A stretch of 64,000 nt of DNA from Vibrio navarrensis (GTDB taxonomy: Bacteria; Pseudomonadota; Gammaproteobacteria; Enterobacterales; Vibrionaceae): positions 1,054,001 to 1,118,000 of the forward strand of contig NZ_JMCG01000002.1 of NCBI RefSeq assembly GCF_000764325.1, given 5' to 3'. The notes below the pieces were generated by a model. The model was not told where the DNA came from and made no database searches. It saw nothing but the letters and a program-made list of their open reading frames with translations. Each line of letters starts with the position of its first letter. Position 1 is the first letter of the stretch. Positions 51,382 through 62,260 of the stretch are shown piece by piece. The position numbers and the translations under genes are program-made.

Positions 51382-52734
51382 ATGCTCGATAAACACGGGT
51401 TACTCACCGCCCCTATCGCACTCACACTACGCAAAATGACCATTCCGATGATCTTCGGCATGGTAGCGATCCAGATGTTTAATTTGGTGGACACCTTCTT
51501 TGTTTCCTTGCTCGGCACCCAAGCACTCGCGGCGATCAGCTATACCTTTCCAGTAACGTTTGCGGTGAACTGCATCACTATGGGCATCGGCATCGGTCTT
51601 TCCACCAGCATTGGCCGATTGCTTGGTCAGGGCGATGCCAATCAAGCCGCGCGCTTCACCAGCCACGGTTTGCTATTGGCCGTTGCGCTGGTTGCTCTTG
51701 CCTCTACGCTTGGCTTTTTCACGGTGGACCCCCTATTTACGTTACTTGGCGCGCAAGACGAACTCATCCCGCTAATCGCTCAGTACATGCATGTCTGGTA
51801 TCTCACCATTCCACTGTTGGTCATCCCGATGGCTGGCAACAGCGCGATTCGCGCTACGGGGGATACCAAAACGCCCGCCAAGATTATGATGCTGGCCGGA
51901 CTTATCAATGGCGTTCTCGATCCACTGCTGATCTTTGGCATTGGTCCATTTCCAGAGCTCGGCATTCAAGGCGCAGCCATTGCCAGTGCGTTTAGCTGGT
52001 TCGGCGCCTTGTGCGGCTCGTTCTATGTATTGATTAAACGAGAAAAGCTGCTAGCGGCGCCAAAATGGCAGCGCATTGGCGAAGATTGCCAGCAGATTCT
52101 CAGAGTGGGCACACCTGCAGCCTTATCCAATGCAATGAACCCGCTGTCGGGTGCGCTATTAATGATGATGCTCTCCAGCCACGGCACCGCTGCCGTAGCT
52201 GCTTACGGCGCAGCGCAGCGCATTGAGTCGATCTTGATTCTGGCGTTGATGGCACTGACATCGTCCCTGACACCGTTTATGGCGCAAAACCTCGGGGCGA
52301 AAAATCCGCAACGCGCCTTTCAAGGACTGTTTGTCAGTATGCGTTTTTCAGTGCTCTTTCAAGGGCTGGTGTTTTTAATGATGGTACCACTGAGCATTCC
52401 ACTTGCCAGCCTCTTTTCGCAGGAACAGAGTGTGCGCGATCTCCTGTGGCATTACTTGTTGGTGGTGCCAGCCAGTTACGGCTTTCTCGGCATTATTATG
52501 ATGTTGGTCAGCGGCTTGAACGCCATGCATGAACCACTAAACGCGTTTCGCTGGAGCTTTATGCGTCTGTTTCTCTTTACACTGCCCGCAGCTTGGCTTG
52601 GCAGCCAGCTCTACTCCATTGAAGGGCTGTTCGTTGGGATTGCGCTGGGCAATTTAGCCGGTGGAATTTGCGGGTATCTGTATGCGTTGAATAAACGCAA
52701 AACGCATTTACAACTCAGTGAAAACAGCCAATGA
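51382..52734 (+). CDS. MATE-family multidrug efflux transporter (VmrA-like)
   Basis: The 450-residue protein has 12 hydrophobic helices in two homologous halves and MATE motifs (MTIPMIFGMVAIQMFNLVDTFFVSLLGTQALAAIS; QIILRVGTPAALSNAM-type second half). DinF/NorM-like Na+- or H+-coupled drug export is expected; it resembles V. parahaemolyticus VmrA. The ribosome site is weak. I chose the Met of MLDKHGLL; a GTG four codons earlier is in frame. Confidence 0.88.
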   Translation: MLDKHGLLTAPIALTLRKMTIPMIFGMVAIQMFNLVDTFFVSLLGTQALAAISYTFPVTFAVNCITMGIGIGLSTSIGRLLGQGDANQAARFTSHGLLLAVALVALASTLGFFTVDPLFTLLGAQDELIPLIAQYMHVWYLTIPLLVIPMAGNSAIRATGDTKTPAKIMMLAGLINGVLDPLLIFGIGPFPELGIQGAAIASAFSWFGALCGSFYVLIKREKLLAAPKWQRIGEDCQQILRVGTPAALSNAMNPLSGALLMMMLSSHGTAAVAAYGAAQRIESILILALMALTSSLTPFMAQNLGAKNPQRAFQGLFVSMRFSVLFQGLVFLMMVPLSIPLASLFSQEQSVRDLLWHYLLVVPASYGFLGIIMMLVSGLNAMHEPLNAFRWSFMRLFLFTLPAAWLGSQLYSIEGLFVGIALGNLAGGICGYLYALNKRKTHLQLSENSQ

Positions 52735-52764
52735 AAAAGGCCGCGTGATGACGCGGCCTTGTTT
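52735..52764. terminator. Bidirectional terminator between the MATE gene and pfkA
   Basis: AAGGCCGCGT and ACGCGGCCTT form a 10-bp stem with a GATG loop between convergent genes. Confidence 0.92.
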
Positions 52765-52782
52765 TATGGTTTCAAACTATTT

Positions 52783-53745
52783 TTAGAACAGCTCTTCGGC
52801 TACCTTGAACAAATCATTGCGCGCTGGGCGCTTCATGTTCTCAATTGCATCGATGATATCGTGATGCACAAGCTGCTCTTTAACGATGCCCACACAGCGG
52901 CCACCGTGACCTTCCATCAGCAGATGTACAGCGTAGTTACCCATGCGAGAAGCAAGAACGCGGTCAAACGCTGTTGGTTTACCACCACGCTGAATATGAC
53001 CCAAAACGGTCGCGCGTGTTTCACGTCCTGTACCCGCTTCGATCTCTTTCGCCAATTGGTTGGCATCCATCATCAGCTCGGTCAGCGCGATGATCGAGTG
53101 TTTCTTACCTTTCGAGATGCCATCTTTAATGTTGTTGATCAGCTTCTCTTTATCTAAGCCCGTTTCTGGCGTGATGATGTACTCACAACCACCGGCAATC
53201 GCTGACATCAGCGTCAAATCACCACAGTGGCGACCCATGATTTCAACAATCGAAATACGCTGGTGAGAAGATGAAGTATCACGCAGACGGTCAATCGATT
53301 CGATCACTGTGTTCAGCGCAGTTAGGTAACCAATAGTGTAATCCGTGCCTGCAATATCGTTGTCGATTGTGCCTGGCACACCGATACATGGGTAACCCAT
53401 TTCCGTCAGCTTCTTCGCGCCCATGTACGAACCGTCACCGCCGATCACCACCAGCGCATCAATGCCGTGAGCTTTTAGGTTTTCGATCGCTTTTTCACGA
53501 ACAGCCACTTCTCTAAATTCACGGAAACGTGCCGAACCGAGGAAAGTACCACCACGGTTGATCACATCAGAAACGCTTGAACGATCAAGAGGCTTAATGC
53601 GGCCTTCGTAGAGGCCAAGGTAACCGTCATAGATACCAAACACTTCAAGGCCTGCACCCAATGCTGTACGAACCACGCCGCGGATTGCCGCGTTCATACC
53701 TGGGGCATCGCCACCACTTGTCAAAACACCGATCTTTTTAATCAT
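52783..53745 (-). CDS. pfkA: 6-phosphofructokinase
   Basis: Glycolytic ATP-dependent kinase. The 320-residue protein has the ATP loop [24 protein letters not shown], the catalytic Asp in [16 protein letters not shown], and MGRHCGDL. Start at [12 protein letters not shown] after GAGG; a GTG two codons upstream is also open. Confidence 0.98.
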   Translation of the reverse strand: MIKKIGVLTSGGDAPGMNAAIRGVVRTALGAGLEVFGIYDGYLGLYEGRIKPLDRSSVSDVINRGGTFLGSARFREFREVAVREKAIENLKAHGIDALVVIGGDGSYMGAKKLTEMGYPCIGVPGTIDNDIAGTDYTIGYLTALNTVIESIDRLRDTSSSHQRISIVEIMGRHCGDLTLMSAIAGGCEYIITPETGLDKEKLINNIKDGISKGKKHSIIALTELMMDANQLAKEIEAGTGRETRATVLGHIQRGGKPTAFDRVLASRMGNYAVHLLMEGHGGRCVGIVKEQLVHHDIIDAIENMKRPARNDLFKVAEELF

Positions 53746-54026
53746 GCTCACCCTCGATCTTTGGCAATCAATATTTAATTTTTCTTTATCGCAGCTGGTA
53801 ATCAGCTACCTAAATAATGGGAAAATCTGTCTGCAATGTTACATTTCCTCGACAGGAATACCAACGAAAACACACAAATTTATGTAACTTTTCTACTTAT
53901 GTAAGAGTATTACAGTTTTTCAGTAAAACTTTGTTGATTCATATCAGGATCAGGAATCTTAATAGATGTAGATGGAAAGATAGTCAACAACGCCTTTTTT
54001 GTCTTCAAAACAAAGCGAATTTTCAC

Positions 54027-54944
54027 TTACGACCACTGCTGTTCAATGTGCTCTTTCTCGCTGCTGACCACCACAGAATAAGGATCTTGATGGATCAACA
54101 CATCCGAGGCGGGAAACAGTTCCAACAGTTTCGCTTCCACTTCATCGGCAATTTGGTGCGCTTTGATCAAAGGTAAATGATCGTCTAGCTCCAGATGCAA
54201 CTGGATAAAACGCGTTGGGCCCGACATGCGCGTGCGCAGTTGATGCACCCCAAGTACGTGCTCGACCGTTAAGCACGCGCAGTGGATCTGTTCAAGCTCT
54301 TCGTCAGGCAACTTGCGATCGAGCAGCGTCTGTACCGCTTCACTGACCATTTTGAACGCGCTATAGAGGATAAATAGCCCAATGCCAACCGCAAACACCG
54401 CATCCGCTTGACCAACGCCAAAGTAACTCAGGCCAAGGGCCAACATGATCGCGGCATTCATCAGCAGATCGCTTTGATAATGGAGGGAATCGGCGGCAAT
54501 CGCTTGGCTACCCGTGGTCTTGACCACGTATTTTTGGAAGGTCACTAAGCCCAGCGTGACCACCATGGCAAATAAGCTGACATAGACGCCGTATTCGGGG
54601 GAGTTCAACAAGTGAGGGCGGAAAAAGCGATCAACGCCATTTAAGATGAGGAAAACCGCCGAACCGGAAATAAACATCGCCTGCGCCAAAGCGGCCAAAG
54701 ATTCCGCTTTGCCATGGCCAAAGGTGTGCTCTTCGTCGGCGGGTTGCAACGCGTAGCGCACCACCACCAAATTCACCACAGAAGCGGCGATATCCAACAT
54801 CGAATCAATCAGAGAAGCGAGTAAACTAACCGACCCCGTTACCCACCAAGCGGCAACTTTAACGATAAGAAGAAGAGTGGCGACCGCTGTTGCCGTCCAA
54901 GCGGCCATGGTCACTAGTCGTGCATATTGCTGTTTCATAATCAT
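54027..54944 (-). CDS. fieF: Cation diffusion facilitator (FieF-like)
   Basis: Inner-membrane Fe2+/Zn2+ exporter driven by protons. The 305-residue protein has six membrane helices and the metal site A residues in [12 protein letters not shown] (two Asp) and [13 protein letters not shown] (His and Asp). The [13 protein letters not shown] loop and cytoplasmic C-terminal domain ([14 protein letters not shown]) match E. coli FieF closely. cpxP follows upstream, as in E. coli and V. cholerae (cpxP-fieF). Two Met starts are two codons apart. Confidence 0.93.
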   Translation of the reverse strand: MIMKQQYARLVTMAAWTATAVATLLLIVKVAAWWVTGSVSLLASLIDSMLDIAASVVNLVVVRYALQPADEEHTFGHGKAESLAALAQAMFISGSAVFLILNGVDRFFRPHLLNSPEYGVYVSLFAMVVTLGLVTFQKYVVKTTGSQAIAADSLHYQSDLLMNAAIMLALGLSYFGVGQADAVFAVGIGLFILYSAFKMVSEAVQTLLDRKLPDEELEQIHCACLTVEHVLGVHQLRTRMSGPTRFIQLHLELDDHLPLIKAHQIADEVEAKLLELFPASDVLIHQDPYSVVVSSEKEHIEQQWS

Positions 54945-55035
54945 TTAAAACTCAACCAACAGACGGCCAGTATAACTCGCTCATCATTGAATGAATATGA
55001 AACAATTAGGGCGACATTGCTGTCGCCCTAACAGA

Positions 55036-55554
55036 TTAATCGTCTGCTTTATCGGCAAAGCGTTTGTGCATTTTCGCACCGCACTCCTGCATACGCTCAT
55101 TTTGTAACTCCACAAATTTCGCTTTTTGCTCTGGAGTGAGAACGCTCAACATCTGGTGCTGCTTCTCTAACATTTGCACCCGGCGCTCTGCCTGTTTCGC
55201 CGCCATCTCTTTTGCCAGCTCGTTGGCCGCATTGGCGTCAAATGTGTCGGCCAACACTAACGCTTGCACTTTAGCATGCTGCGCTTGACGCTCCGCCTGA
55301 TTGTCAGCGAATTTGCCTTTAAACTGCGCTTTCATCTCTTTGCGACCCGCTTGACGCATCGAGTCTAATTGCTCTTTTTGAGCATCGGTCAGATTCAACT
55401 CACGGAAGATACCGCGATCCATACCCATGCCACACTCGTCGTCAGGACCGCCTTTGTGATGACCTTTACCACCACCGAAAGCAAACGCACTCGCGGTTGC
55501 CAAAGTTAAAGGAAGAATCGCCGCAGCCAGTACCAGTTTTTTTACCGTTTTCAT
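55036..55554 (-). CDS. cpxP: Periplasmic CpxP/Spy-family protein
   Basis: Periplasmic inhibitor and adaptor of the Cpx system. The 172-residue protein has a signal peptide (to about 25, TASAFA), a Gly/His-rich stretch and the two LTxxQ motifs LTDAQKEQLD and LTPEQKAKF in a helical fold. It is divergent from cpxRA, with CpxR boxes between them, so it should be Cpx-induced. Confidence 0.92.
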   Translation of the reverse strand: MKTVKKLVLAAAILPLTLATASAFAFGGGKGHHKGGPDDECGMGMDRGIFRELNLTDAQKEQLDSMRQAGRKEMKAQFKGKFADNQAERQAQHAKVQALVLADTFDANAANELAKEMAAKQAERRVQMLEKQHQMLSVLTPEQKAKFVELQNERMQECGAKMHKRFADKADD

Positions 55555-55627
55555 AATCTATTCCTTACTCATTCAGTTGTTTCTGAGCTGCTCTCACAGC
55601 GCTTGAGTTTAGAATACAAAACCCTGA

Positions 55628-55663
55628 GTAAAGCGGCGTATAGAGAGCGTAAAGTATCGTAAA
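55628..55663. promoter_or_regulatory. Tandem CpxR boxes between cpxP and cpxR
   Basis: GTAAAGTATCGTAAA at 55649-55663 is an exact GTAAA-N5-GTAAA. GTAAAGCGGCGTATA at 55628-55642 is a second with one mismatch. The two are 21 bp apart, so on the same helix face. Confidence 0.85.
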
Positions 55664-55741
55664 GAGCGACATTGCTCCTCATACCTGACAGCCATTTCAC
55701 AGTACTATTAAGGCAGAACGACGATATTTAAAGGTAATCCT

Positions 55742-56428
55742 ATGGCCAATATTCTGCTGATTGACGACGACACCGAGCTAACTGGTTTGCTGACCGAAGT
55801 GCTTTCGTATGAAGGGTTTAATGTCACCGAAGCGAATGACGGTGAAAGTGGCCTTGCGGCACTGACAGCGGAGATCGATCTGATTCTGTTGGATGTGATG
55901 ATGCCCAAACTCAACGGTATCGACACCTTAAAACGCCTGCGTACACACTGGGAAACCCCGGTCTTGATGCTGACCGCTAAAGGGGAAGAGATTGACCGAG
56001 TGCTCGGCCTTGAGCTGGGTGCCGACGACTATTTGCCTAAACCGTTCAGCGACCGGGAACTGCTGGCACGCATCAAAGCGATTTTACGCCGCACCAGCAA
56101 CCCCAAAGGCGCGAAAAACGGTGGCGACTGCATTGAGTATCAAGATCTCAAACTCTACCCGGGCAGACAAGAAGCCTATTGCCAAGAGAGCCTACTTGAT
56201 CTCACCTCAACAGAATTTGCCCTGCTCAGCCATTTTGTGCAAAACCCGGGGGAAACGCTGACCAAAGAGACGCTCAGTTTGGATGTCCTTGGCAAACGCC
56301 TCGCCGCGTTTGATCGCGCCATTGATATGCACGTGTCTAATCTACGCAAAAAGCTTCCCGAGCGAGTCGATGGCAAGTCACGCATCAAAACCTTGCGGGG
56401 CCGTGGCTATTTGATGGTTGAGGAATAA
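55742..56428 (+). CDS. cpxR: Cpx response regulator
   Basis: OmpR-family regulator of envelope stress. The 228-residue protein has a receiver domain with Asp51 (phospho site) and Lys100-type conserved Lys, and a winged-helix DNA-binding domain (about 130-226: TSTEFALLSHFVQNPGETLTKETLS; RIKTLRGRGYLM). It starts after AAGG and is 3 bp from cpxA. Confidence 0.97.
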   Translation: MANILLIDDDTELTGLLTEVLSYEGFNVTEANDGESGLAALTAEIDLILLDVMMPKLNGIDTLKRLRTHWETPVLMLTAKGEEIDRVLGLELGADDYLPKPFSDRELLARIKAILRRTSNPKGAKNGGDCIEYQDLKLYPGRQEAYCQESLLDLTSTEFALLSHFVQNPGETLTKETLSLDVLGKRLAAFDRAIDMHVSNLRKKLPERVDGKSRIKTLRGRGYLMVEE

Positions 56429-56431
56429 AGC

Positions 56432-57820
56432 ATGCGCTTACCCAAGATCACCAGCCTGTATGGGCGCATTTTTGCCATATTCTGGTTCACCATGTTCTTG
56501 GTGTTGATGGCGGTGCTGGCGCTGCCACACCTTGATCCGCGCAAAGCCCATGCGATCCCGCCCGATCATTACGATCGCCTACTGGAAGCGAAGCAAGAGA
56601 TCGAACGTGAATTTGCCAATGAACGCGATCTGGGTAAAATTCTCTTTCGTCTCGAACGTCCGGGCGAGCGCCACGGACGCGACAACCGACCACGTTTTTT
56701 CCTCAGTGACACCGACGCCAACATTCTCACCACGCTCAAACACAACGACTTTCAGATCAAAGCGTTGAAAAATTTTGTCACTAGCATGGAGCATCCCGAC
56801 AAGCCACAACAAAAACTCTATGGCCGTTTTATGCTTTCAGGCCCGATCCCGATTACCTTGGCTGGCAAAGAGTACTTTTTGTACGTCGGCTTCAAGTGGA
56901 ATCAGCCACCACCGTTTTTGCTGCGCATGTTTGACCAACCTTTGCAACTGCTCTTAGCGGTCATGCTGGTCAGCACACCGCTGCTACTTTGGCTGGCATG
57001 GGCACTGAGCCAACCTGCGCGCCGATTAGAAAAAGCCGCCCAGCGAGTAGCAAAAGGGGAATTTGTTACCGATCCAACGCTAGAGAAAGGCACCTCCGAG
57101 TTTCGCCAAGCGGGCGCGAGTTTTAATCAGATGGTGGAAGCGGTCAATCAGATGATTTCAGGGCAGCAGCGTTTGCTTTCGGATATCTCTCACGAGCTGC
57201 GCTCCCCGCTGACTCGCCTGCGCATGGCCAACGCGTTGGCGACCCGCAAGCAGGGGGAAAGTGCTGAGTTGCAACGCATTGATACCGAGGCGCAGCGATT
57301 AGAACAGATGATTGCCGAGCTGCTGGCGCTGTCGCGCATGCAGATGAACAGCCATCTCGACCGTGAGGATCAACCCATCAGCAGCTTATGGGAAGAGATC
57401 ATACAAGATGCGCAATTTGAAGCAGAGCAGATGGGCAAAACGCTCAACTACTCACCGCTGCCATCGCGCACCATTTCGGGCAACCCCAAACTCTTGATGA
57501 GTGCGGTGGAAAACCTAATTCGCAATGCAATTTACTACGGGAAGGATTGGGTTCAAGTTGAGGTACGCGACCACGGCGATCAACTGCACATCACGGTGGA
57601 TGACAATGGCGACGGTGTCCCCGACGCCGAACTCGAGGCGATTTTTCGCCCCTTTTATCGCGTTTCCACCGCTCGCGATCGCCACTCCGGCGGAACAGGG
57701 CTTGGGCTGACGATTACCGAAAGCGCCATCCGCCAGCATAGTGGTACGATCAAAGCCAGCCGCAGCCCACTCGGAGGGTTGCGCGTCAGCGTCACTCTCC
57801 CGCTAAATAAAATCGGCTGA
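56432..57820 (+). CDS. cpxA: Cpx sensor histidine kinase
   Basis: Inner-membrane kinase/phosphatase for CpxR. The 462-residue protein has an N-terminal membrane helix (FAIFWFTMFLVLMAVLAL), a periplasmic domain (about 30-165), a second helix (LLLAVMLVSTPLLLWLAWAL), HAMP, HisKA with SDISHELRSPLTRLRMA (phospho-His about 250), and HATPase_c with NLIRNAIYY and GDGVPDAEL. sodA, which follows cpxA in V. cholerae as I recall, is absent here. Confidence 0.97.
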   Translation: MRLPKITSLYGRIFAIFWFTMFLVLMAVLALPHLDPRKAHAIPPDHYDRLLEAKQEIEREFANERDLGKILFRLERPGERHGRDNRPRFFLSDTDANILTTLKHNDFQIKALKNFVTSMEHPDKPQQKLYGRFMLSGPIPITLAGKEYFLYVGFKWNQPPPFLLRMFDQPLQLLLAVMLVSTPLLLWLAWALSQPARRLEKAAQRVAKGEFVTDPTLEKGTSEFRQAGASFNQMVEAVNQMISGQQRLLSDISHELRSPLTRLRMANALATRKQGESAELQRIDTEAQRLEQMIAELLALSRMQMNSHLDREDQPISSLWEEIIQDAQFEAEQMGKTLNYSPLPSRTISGNPKLLMSAVENLIRNAIYYGKDWVQVEVRDHGDQLHITVDDNGDGVPDAELEAIFRPFYRVSTARDRHSGGTGLGLTITESAIRQHSGTIKASRSPLGGLRVSVTLPLNKIG

Positions 57821-57889
57821 GTCGCTGTTGGACTCGTTCTGGCGAGCGCCTTATACTTGGCTCCACCTTGACTAAACGAACTCGATGGC

Positions 57890-58363
57890 ATGTTTGATAT
57901 TGCGCTCTACGAACCGGAAATTGCCCCAAACACTGGCAACATTATTCGCCTGTGCGCCAACTGTGGCGCACATTTGCATCTGATTGAACCGTTAGGTTTT
58001 GATCTGGAAGAGAAGAAAGTGCGTCGCGCTGGCTTGGATTATCACGATCTCGCCCGCGTGACACGCCATAAAAACTACCAAGCCTTTCTCGATTTTCTTC
58101 AGGCGCGCGGTGAATATCGTCTCTTCGCCTGCACCACCAAAGGCAGCGATCATCACATTAACGCCCGCTATCAACGCGGCGATGTCCTGCTGTTTGGCCC
58201 AGAAACACGCGGTTTACCTCAAGAAGTGATTGAAAGTTTGCCGACCAGTCAGCGCATTCGTATTCCGATGATGCCCGAGGCACGAAGCTTGAACCTGTCG
58301 AACGCGGTGGCGATTATTGCCTTCGAAGCGTGGCGACAACTTGACTTTGAGGGGGCGGTTTAA
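57890..58363 (+). CDS. trmL: tRNA (cytidine(34)-2'-O)-methyltransferase
   Basis: SPOUT enzyme that methylates the wobble base of tRNA-Leu. The 157-residue protein has [31 protein letters not shown] and [17 protein letters not shown], the SPOUT knot signature. Confidence 0.95.
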   Translation: MFDIALYEPEIAPNTGNIIRLCANCGAHLHLIEPLGFDLEEKKVRRAGLDYHDLARVTRHKNYQAFLDFLQARGEYRLFACTTKGSDHHINARYQRGDVLLFGPETRGLPQEVIESLPTSQRIRIPMMPEARSLNLSNAVAIIAFEAWRQLDFEGAV

Positions 58364-58383
58364 TACGCCATCAACATGCGATA

Positions 58384-58410
58384 AAAAAGCCGGGCATGCT
58401 CGGCTTTCTC
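58384..58410. terminator. Bidirectional terminator between trmL and fxsA
   Basis: AAAGCCG and CGGCTTT flank GGCATGCT; A and T runs serve convergent genes. Confidence 0.8.
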
Positions 58411-58441
58411 TCTATCTGGCTCTATTTATTTGCGCTTCGGT

Positions 58442-58933
58442 TTATTTCAGCTTTGGTTTGTGCTCGTCATCGTCTTTGCGCTCAAACTCGCCTTCGAACG
58501 TTTGTCCGCTTCGCTCAGCATCATGATGACGGTGAGAAAACATCTCTTGCTCAAAAGAGTGCGACGTAAAGCTGCTTTTGACCACCACTTTACTCATCAA
58601 TACGCGTGCTAGCGCCGCTCGGGGCGCAGGCAATAACACCACCATGCCCATCGCATCGGTCATAAACCCCGGGGTCAGCAGCAGCACACCCGCCACCGCT
58701 AACATCACTCCTTCAACAATATGCTGCGCGGGCAACTCGCCTTGCTGCAAGCGCTGCTGTACCGACAGCAATGTTTGTAACCCTTGGCTGCGCACCAAAG
58801 ACGCGCCAACAAACGCAGTCAATAACACCAAACCAATCGTCGGCCAGAGCCCTAAAAAGCCACCGACCTGAATAAACAGGCCGATTTCGATGATCGGCAC
58901 ACAGATAAAAAGCAATAAAAGTACAGGAAACAC
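58442..58933 (-). CDS. fxsA: FxsA-family membrane protein
   Basis: The 163-residue protein has hydrophobic helices (MFPVLLLLFICVPIIEIGLFIQVGGFLG), the FxsA pattern ALVRSQG-like ASLVRSQGLQTL and PGFMTDAMGMVVLLPAPR. The charged C-terminal tail (HRHHDAERSGQTFEGEFERKDDDE) is typical. Overexpressed E. coli FxsA blocks phage T7 F-exclusion; normal role unknown. It is upstream of aspA, on the opposite strand. Confidence 0.93.
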   Translation of the reverse strand: MFPVLLLLFICVPIIEIGLFIQVGGFLGLWPTIGLVLLTAFVGASLVRSQGLQTLLSVQQRLQQGELPAQHIVEGVMLAVAGVLLLTPGFMTDAMGMVVLLPAPRAALARVLMSKVVVKSSFTSHSFEQEMFSHRHHDAERSGQTFEGEFERKDDDEHKPKLK

Positions 58934-59236
58934 AGGACCTCCTCAGTTCGTCCCAGTGTAATGGCAAAGCCGCTGACAACTCAAATTGAAGCTGTAAAAA
59001 AGCGTGATTGACCAAACCCGCGCGCTGTTCACAACCCATTTATATTTTGCAAAATATTCAGTAAATAAAAGCAAAAATAGTGATCCACTTACTATTTTTA
59101 TACGCTGGGAACAGTATCATGTGCTACATAAGTCAGGACGGATTTTACAGCCAAAAATTCTGATGAATGGATTCTGCTTGCAGATATGGCTAACTAATAT
59201 TTTAAATTATCAGAATTATCATCTAAGGATCCTGTT
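58934..59236. other. Intergenic region upstream of aspA
   Basis: 303 bp, AT-rich. It has an inverted repeat AAAAATAGT (59073-59081) with ACTATTTTT (59091-59099), which may be an operator or part of a promoter. No clear FNR or CRP site was found. Confidence 0.5.
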
Positions 59237-60688
59237 ATGGCTACCCTAACTGAAGCGCATCCAGCGTCTACCCAAGCCACTCGCATTGAAGAAGATCTAT
59301 TAGGTCAACGTCATGTTCCTGCGGATGCGTACTACGGCATCCACACTTTACGCGCTATCGAAAACTTCAACATCTCCAATGTCACGATTTCGGACGTACC
59401 TGAGTTTGTACGTGGCATGGTGATGACCAAAAAAGCCGCGGCACTGGCTAACCGCGAGTTAGGTGCGATTCCAAAGAATGTGGCGGATTACATTATCCAA
59501 GCGTGTGACCTGATGCTGGAAACAGGCAAATGCATGGATCAATTCCCGTCAGACGTCTTCCAAGGCGGCGCTGGCACATCGGTGAACATGAACACCAACG
59601 AAGTGATCGCCAACATTGCGCTTGAGTTGATGGGTAAAGAGAAAGGCAGCTACGATGTGATCAACCCGAACGATCACGTCAACAAGAGCCAATCCACCAA
59701 CTGTGCCTACCCAACCGGTTTCCGTATTGCCGTTTACAACAGCATCCATAAATTGATGGAAGCGATTGAATACCTCAAAGGCGCGTTCGAACTGAAATCA
59801 CAAGAGTTCAGCGGCATTTTGAAAATGGGCCGCACTCAGTTGCAAGATGCGGTGCCGATGACCGTTGGTCAAGAGTTCCACGCTTGGGCGGTGACGCTGA
59901 ATGAAGAGATCCGCGCGCTGGAATACACCTCGAAACTGCTACTGGAAGTGAACCTAGGTGCAACTGCCATCGGTACTGGCCTAAACACCCCTCCGGGCTA
60001 CCAAGCGCTTGCGGTGAAACACCTTGCAGCGGTAACTGGCCTTGACGTGGTACCGGCCGAAGATCTGATTGAAGCAACCTCAGACTGTGGTGCTTACGTG
60101 ATGGCGCACGGCGCACTAAAACGCCTAGCGGTCAAACTGTCTAAAGTGTGTAACGACCTACGTCTGCTCTCTTCTGGCCCTCGCGCGGGTTTGAACGAAC
60201 TTAACTTGCCAGAAATGCAAGCAGGCTCTTCCATCATGCCAGCCAAAGTAAACCCAGTGATTCCTGAAGTGGTCAACCAAGTTTGCTTCAAAGTGCTGGG
60301 CAACGACAACACGATCTCTTTCGCAGCCGAAGGCGGCCAGCTACAGCTCAACGTCATGGAGCCTGTGATTGGTCAGGCGATGTTCGAATCGATTTCACTG
60401 CTGCAAAATGCCTGTGTCAACCTACGTGACAAGTGTATCGATGGCATTACCGTCAACAAAGAGATCTGTGAGAACTACGTATACAACTCTATCGGTATCG
60501 TCACTTACCTCAACCCATACATCGGCCACCATGAAGGTGACATCGTGGGTAAGATTTGTGCGGAAACGGGTAAGAGCGTGCGTGAGGTGGTCCTTGAACG
60601 CGGCTTGCTCACATCAGAAGAGTTGGATGACATTTTGTCGGTGCAAAACTTTATGCACCCAACCTATAAAGCGAAACGCTACGAATAA
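59237..60688 (+). CDS. aspA: Aspartate ammonia-lyase
   Basis: Converts aspartate to fumarate and ammonia, feeding fumarate respiration. The 483-residue protein has the superfamily signature [11 protein letters not shown] with the catalytic Ser, plus HVNKSQSTN and [16 protein letters not shown] lies before the ATG. It is followed by the Dcu carrier, as in E. coli aspA-dcuA. Confidence 0.98.
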   Translation: MATLTEAHPASTQATRIEEDLLGQRHVPADAYYGIHTLRAIENFNISNVTISDVPEFVRGMVMTKKAAALANRELGAIPKNVADYIIQACDLMLETGKCMDQFPSDVFQGGAGTSVNMNTNEVIANIALELMGKEKGSYDVINPNDHVNKSQSTNCAYPTGFRIAVYNSIHKLMEAIEYLKGAFELKSQEFSGILKMGRTQLQDAVPMTVGQEFHAWAVTLNEEIRALEYTSKLLLEVNLGATAIGTGLNTPPGYQALAVKHLAAVTGLDVVPAEDLIEATSDCGAYVMAHGALKRLAVKLSKVCNDLRLLSSGPRAGLNELNLPEMQAGSSIMPAKVNPVIPEVVNQVCFKVLGNDNTISFAAEGGQLQLNVMEPVIGQAMFESISLLQNACVNLRDKCIDGITVNKEICENYVYNSIGIVTYLNPYIGHHEGDIVGKICAETGKSVREVVLERGLLTSEELDDILSVQNFMHPTYKAKRYE

Positions 60689-60700
60689 GTAAAAAAAGGC

Positions 60701-60731
60701 TCTGATTCAGAGCCTTTTTACTTTCTACCGG
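60701..60731 (+). terminator. Intrinsic terminator after aspA
   Basis: AAAAAGGCTCTG and CAGAGCCTTTTT form a 12-bp stem with an ATT loop. It may reduce read-through into the Dcu gene. Confidence 0.9.
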
Positions 60732-60833
60732 CAGTAAAAAAGAGAAAGCTTGCGCTGGGTCATGGCAAGAAAAACAACCAGCATACCGCCGGATAGAGCC
60801 AGTTTATTTTCTATTCATTTCTAGGAGTCTAAG

Positions 60834-62147
60834 ATGTTCTTAATTGAGTTCCTTATCGTATTAGGATGTATCCTAATTGGTGCAAGGATTGGCGGTATCG
60901 GCTTAGGTGTAATGGGCGGTATTGGCCTTGCCATTCTCAGCTTTGGTTTTGGTATGCAGCCAACCAGCCCACCTATTGATGTCATGCTGATGATCATGGC
61001 GGTTGTGGCAGCAGCTGCTTCAATGCAAGCCACAGGTGGTTTGGATTACCTGATTAAAATCGCTACCCACATTTTGCACCGCAACCCTCGTCACATTACC
61101 TTTATCGCACCTGTAGTGACGTACTTTTTCACTATGATGGCGGGTACCGGCCACGTAGCCTATTCTGTACTGCCTGTAATTGCTGAAGTGAGCCGTCGTA
61201 GCGGCATCCGCCCAGAGCGCCCACTGAGCATGGCGGTGATTGCCTCCCAGTTTGCCATTGTCGCCAGCCCGATTGCTGCCGCTGTGGTCGCCTTGGTTGC
61301 CTTCTTAGAGCCGCAAGGGATCACTCTCACCGACGTGCTGATGATCACCATTCCAAGTACCATTCTCGGTTTGGCGTGCGCTTGTCTGTTCGTCAATAAG
61401 ATTGGCGTAGAGCTTAAAGACGATCCTGAATATCAGCGCCGTCTGCAAGACCCAGAGTTTCGCGCTGAAATGGAACAAGAAGTGTCGGTAGCGGACATTG
61501 AAATCACGCCGCAAGCGAAAAAATCGGTCGCGCTATTCTTATTTGGCGCCATCATAGTGGTGGTGATGGGTGCCCTGCCAAGCTTGCGTCCGCAATTTAA
61601 CGGCTCGCCAATGGGCATGGCGCATACGATTGAAATCGTCATGCTCTCTATTGCCGCTCTGATCATTTTGCTATGTAAACCCAATGGCAATGCCATCAGC
61701 CAAAGTTCCGTATTCCATGCGGGTATGCGTGCCATCGTCGCCATTTTTGGTATCGCTTGGCTGGGTGACACCTTCATTGGCGGTCACGGCGCTATGGTTA
61801 AAGAGGCGGTGTCAGGGCTAGTTGAAGTCGCGCCTTGGACGTTTGCTTTCGCCCTGTTTGCTCTGTCGGTAATGGTGAACAGCCAAGGCGCAACCACCGC
61901 CGTGTTAGTTCCTGTCGCGATCACACTCGGTTTGCCACCAGCGGTGATCATTGCGGTATTCGTTGCTGTAAACGGTTACTTCTTTATTCCTAACTACGGC
62001 CCAATCATTGCTTCAATCGACTTTGACCGCACAGGCACAACGCGCATCGGCAAGTACATTTTCAACCACAGCTTTATGATCCCTGGCTTACTTAGCATGG
62101 TATTCAGCATTGGCTTTGGTCTGCTACTGACCAACATCTTGATGTAA
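60834..62147 (+). CDS. dcuA: Anaerobic C4-dicarboxylate transporter of the Dcu family
   Basis: Fumarate/succinate/aspartate carrier of the inner membrane. The 437-residue protein has about 10-12 helices and Dcu motifs ([57 protein letters not shown]). The place after aspA and before dsbD is that of E. coli dcuA, but the N-terminal [19 protein letters not shown] stretch is closer to DcuB, so the symbol rests on synteny. AGGAG precedes the ATG. Confidence 0.9.
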   Translation: MFLIEFLIVLGCILIGARIGGIGLGVMGGIGLAILSFGFGMQPTSPPIDVMLMIMAVVAAAASMQATGGLDYLIKIATHILHRNPRHITFIAPVVTYFFTMMAGTGHVAYSVLPVIAEVSRRSGIRPERPLSMAVIASQFAIVASPIAAAVVALVAFLEPQGITLTDVLMITIPSTILGLACACLFVNKIGVELKDDPEYQRRLQDPEFRAEMEQEVSVADIEITPQAKKSVALFLFGAIIVVVMGALPSLRPQFNGSPMGMAHTIEIVMLSIAALIILLCKPNGNAISQSSVFHAGMRAIVAIFGIAWLGDTFIGGHGAMVKEAVSGLVEVAPWTFAFALFALSVMVNSQGATTAVLVPVAITLGLPPAVIIAVFVAVNGYFFIPNYGPIIASIDFDRTGTTRIGKYIFNHSFMIPGLLSMVFSIGFGLLLTNILM

Positions 62148-62166
62148 TTTGCTAGATACAGAATTT

Positions 62167-62191
62167 AGGGGAACCTCGGTTCCCCTTTTTC
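62167..62191 (+). terminator. Intrinsic terminator after the Dcu gene
   Basis: AGGGGAACC and GGTTCCCCT with a TC centre, then five T. Confidence 0.88.
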
Positions 62192-62260
62192 TTCGCCCGA
62201 CATCACAAAGCCAATGCACGTGAAACTTTCTGCGCGGTTTCAGGGTCTGAGTGAGTTACA

